Shown here: in pieces, positions 43,003 to 44,945 of the stretch | Numbering within the stretch: position 1 is the first letter of the stretch | Layout of the letters: each line of letters begins with the position of its first letter | Assembly (NCBI GenBank): GCA_022447665.1 | Contig: JAKVAQ010000008.1 | Coordinates: 1 to 44,945, forward strand | Source: Crocinitomicaceae bacterium | GTDB lineage: Bacteria; Bacteroidota; Bacteroidia; Flavobacteriales_D; Crocinitomicaceae | Length of the DNA: 44,945 nt | Direction of reading: 5' to 3' | The notes under the pieces: model-generated | Told to the model about the DNA's origin: nothing | The model's input: the letters and a program-made list of their open reading frames with translations, nothing else | Database searches by the model: none | Translations under genes and position numbers: made by a program

Positions 43003-44355
43003 ATGGAAGTAGTTGAGGAAAAGATTGATAGTTTAAATGCTGTTTTAAGAGTTAAGGTAACAGCTGATGACTATGCTGAAACTGTAGACAAACAATTAAA
43101 CGATTACCGAAAGCAGGCTAATATTCCAGGGTTCAGACCGGGGAAAACTCCAATCGGACTAATCAAAAAGAAATATGGAAAGGCTGTTTTAGCAGAGGAA
43201 TTGAATAAAGTGGTAAGTAAGTCACTTTACGATTTCATTGAGGAAAACAAGCTAAATATTCTTGGTAATCCACTTCCAAAAGAAAATGAAGAGGTAAAAG
43301 GAGATTTTGATAATCCAGCAGATTTTGAATTTGTATATGAAATTGGAATCTCTCCTGAGTTCAAGGTTGACCTTTCTAAAGGAAAATTTGATTACTTAAA
43401 GATCAAAATTGATGGCGAAATGCTTGACAAGGAAGTTGATCAAATGGCACGTCGTTATGGGTCGTTGGTTTCAGCTGAGAAGGCAAGTGAGAAGGATATG
43501 ATTATGGGAGAATTCACTGAAATGGAGGGTGATAACCCTAAAGAAGGAGGTGTTTCTCATACAGCTACAATTTCATTAGAATTCTTAGAGGATAAGAAGG
43601 CAGTTAAGAAATTAGTTGGAGCTAAAGTAGGCGATGAATTTAGAGTAGATCCTGTTGATTATTCAAAGGGTGAGGCTGATTTAGCAGCTATGCTTGGAGT
43701 GACCAAAGAAGATCTTCCGAACATCTCTAACGACTTTAATCTTAAAGTAACGGAGATAAAAGAAATGAAGCCGGCAGCGATTGACCAAGCTTTATTTGAC
43801 AAAGTTTTTGGAGAAGGAAAAGTAAGCTCTGAAGAGGAAATGAGATCAACAATTGAAGGTGATTTAGTGAAAATGTTCGCTAATGATTCAGATAGAGTAT
43901 TCAACGATAAAGTAGTAGAAGAACTTCTTGAGAAAACTAAGATTGATCTACCAGAAGAATTCCTTAAAAGATGGATTTTAGCTAGTTCTGATAAAGAGGA
44001 TTTAACGGCTGAAAAAATCGAAGAGGATTTCGAAAACTACCGCAAAGGGTTAAAATGGCAGTTGATTCAGAATAACATCATTAAAGATAATGATATTAAA
44101 GTTGAGCCTGCTGAGGCAGTAGATTATGTTAAGAATCTATTGGTAAATCAATATGCACAATACGGTATGCCTGCTCCTGAAGATAACGTACTTGAAGATC
44201 AAGCCAAAAACGTATTAGGGAATAGAGATGAGGCGAACAAGATTTATGATAGTCTTTACGCATCTAAAATTCTACAGTATTTCAAGGAAACTGTGAAAAT
44301 CAAAGAAAAAGAAGTTTCTTACGAAGATTTCGTTAAAGAGGCTTACGGGAAGTAG
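43003..44355 (+). CDS. tig: Trigger factor
   Basis: 450 residues. The ribosome-binding N-terminal domain carries the docking loop RKQANIPGFRPGKTPIGLI. A shortened, diverged PPIase-like middle and a helical C-terminal domain follow. It is the ribosome-bound chaperone for nascent chains. clpP follows after a hairpin, as in the common tig-clpP-clpX order. The start ATG 43003 fits the family N-terminus MEVVEEKIDSLNA. Confidence 0.95.
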   Translation: MEVVEEKIDSLNAVLRVKVTADDYAETVDKQLNDYRKQANIPGFRPGKTPIGLIKKKYGKAVLAEELNKVVSKSLYDFIEENKLNILGNPLPKENEEVKGDFDNPADFEFVYEIGISPEFKVDLSKGKFDYLKIKIDGEMLDKEVDQMARRYGSLVSAEKASEKDMIMGEFTEMEGDNPKEGGVSHTATISLEFLEDKKAVKKLVGAKVGDEFRVDPVDYSKGEADLAAMLGVTKEDLPNISNDFNLKVTEIKEMKPAAIDQALFDKVFGEGKVSSEEEMRSTIEGDLVKMFANDSDRVFNDKVVEELLEKTKIDLPEEFLKRWILASSDKEDLTAEKIEEDFENYRKGLKWQLIQNNIIKDNDIKVEPAEAVDYVKNLLVNQYAQYGMPAPEDNVLEDQAKNVLGNRDEANKIYDSLYASKILQYFKETVKIKEKEVSYEDFVKEAYGK

Positions 44356-44380
44356 GATTCCAAATTTTTCTAGAGCATTG

Positions 44381-44415
44381 AAAATAATACCTATCTTTAT
44401 GGGTATTATTTTTTT
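44381..44415 (+). terminator. Intrinsic terminator between tig and clpP
   Basis: AAAATAATACC (44381-44391) pairs with GGTATTATTTT (44402-44412), loop TATCTTTATG, with T's to 44415. The loop contains TATCTTTA, one base from a -7 box, so a clpP promoter could overlap it. Confidence 0.75.
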
Positions 44416-44433
44416 GCCTAAAATTTTCAATCA

Positions 44434-44945
44434 ATGTACGATAAAGACGAATTTAAGAAGTTTGCTACCAAGCACATGGGTATCAGAAGTGAGGCCCTAA
44501 ACTATCATATTACATCATCACTTACACCATATATCATCGAAGAGCGTCAGCTTAATGTGGCACAAATGGACGTGTTTTCGCGTCTTATGATGGACAGAAT
44601 TATATTCTTAGGAACTGGTATTGATGATCATGTTGCCAATATTATTACAGCACAGCTATTATTCTTAGAATCTGTAGACCCGAAGAAAGATATTCAGATA
44701 TACTTGAACTCTCCGGGAGGAAGCGTTTATGCTGGTCTAGGAATTTATGATACAATGCAGTACATCAACCCTGATGTTGCGACAATATGTACAGGTATGG
44801 CAGCTTCGATGGGTGCTGTATTATTGTGCGCTGGTGCAGCAGGTAAACGTTCTGCTTTACCTCACTCGAGAGTAATGATTCACCAGCCTTTAGGAGGTGC
44901 TCAAGGTCAGGCTTCTGATATTGAAATTACTGCAAGAGAGATACA
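44434..44945 (+). CDS. clpP: ATP-dependent Clp protease proteolytic subunit (5' part)
   Basis: 170 complete codons from ATG 44434-44436; the 3' end lies beyond the window. After a short lead the family stretches appear: [44 protein letters not shown], catalytic Ser125 in [11 protein letters not shown] and His150 in [11 protein letters not shown]. It forms the proteolytic barrel served by ClpX or ClpA-type unfoldases. It lies 78 bp after tig. Confidence 0.96.
   Translation, partial: MYDKDEFKKFATKHMGIRSEALNYHITSSLTPYIIEERQLNVAQMDVFSRLMMDRIIFLGTGIDDHVANIITAQLLFLESVDPKKDIQIYLNSPGGSVYAGLGIYDTMQYINPDVATICTGMAASMGAVLLCAGAAGKRSALPHSRVMIHQPLGGAQGQASDIEITAREI

Overview
This 44.9-kb window looks like a piece of a Bacteroidota chromosome, most likely Flavobacteriales. 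The evidence is AT-rich DNA, secreted proteins ending in type IX secretion (T9SS) sorting domains (C-terminal YPNP/FPNP-type motifs), an ATP synthase operon headed by a bactofilin with no beta or epsilon genes, SprB-like repeats, and promoters of the form TTG-N19/20-TAnnTTTG. Most of it is ordinary core genome. I see no CRISPR array, insertion sequence, prophage, rRNA or plasmid origin.

Layout. 1-4.2 kb is the most accessory-looking part: a truncated TPR-type gene, a C-type lectin with a T9SS tail, a 450-bp intergenic stretch with a nested inverted repeat, an atypical SDR, and a three-gene cassette of unknown function whose middle gene is split by an in-frame TAA. 4.3-11.1 kb holds tRNA-Asn, ssb, a SPOR-domain cell-wall amidase, a SiaC-like protein, and a tightly coupled operon: DUF3109 protein, rnpA, an S41 C-terminal protease, and an O-antigen-ligase-like protein. 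After a TonB-domain protein and a two-way terminator, 12.4-18.5 kb is the operon bactofilin-atpZ-(small membrane protein)-atpBEFHAG, with a terminator-like hairpin just after atpE. 18.5-27 kb, all on the minus strand, runs from a peptide-binding lipoprotein through hemW, msrC, an Ig-like lipoprotein (apparent CTG start), an FkbM-like methyltransferase, purD and a CBS-domain membrane protein.

27-33 kb holds a secreted protein, methylmalonyl-CoA epimerase, an orphan histidine kinase and a giant AsmA-like protein. 33-40 kb holds superoxide dismutase, a small lipoprotein with a non-canonical CX9CH heme-like motif, leuS, a T9SS-exported protein combining a CxxCH heme site with copper-monooxygenase-like His motifs, and dxr. 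40-42.7 kb is a compact operon of three secreted proteins (transglutaminase-like; unknown; SprB-repeat plus sorting tail). The window ends with tRNA-Leu, tig and the 5' part of clpP.

The least explained items are the three-gene secreted operon at 40.06-42.68 kb, the ACP-like membrane-protein cassette at 2.97-4.21 kb with its nonsense codon, the inverted-repeat element at 1811-1913, the CTG start at 23627, and the post-atpE hairpin. None is shown to be a new system. Each is flagged with a test.
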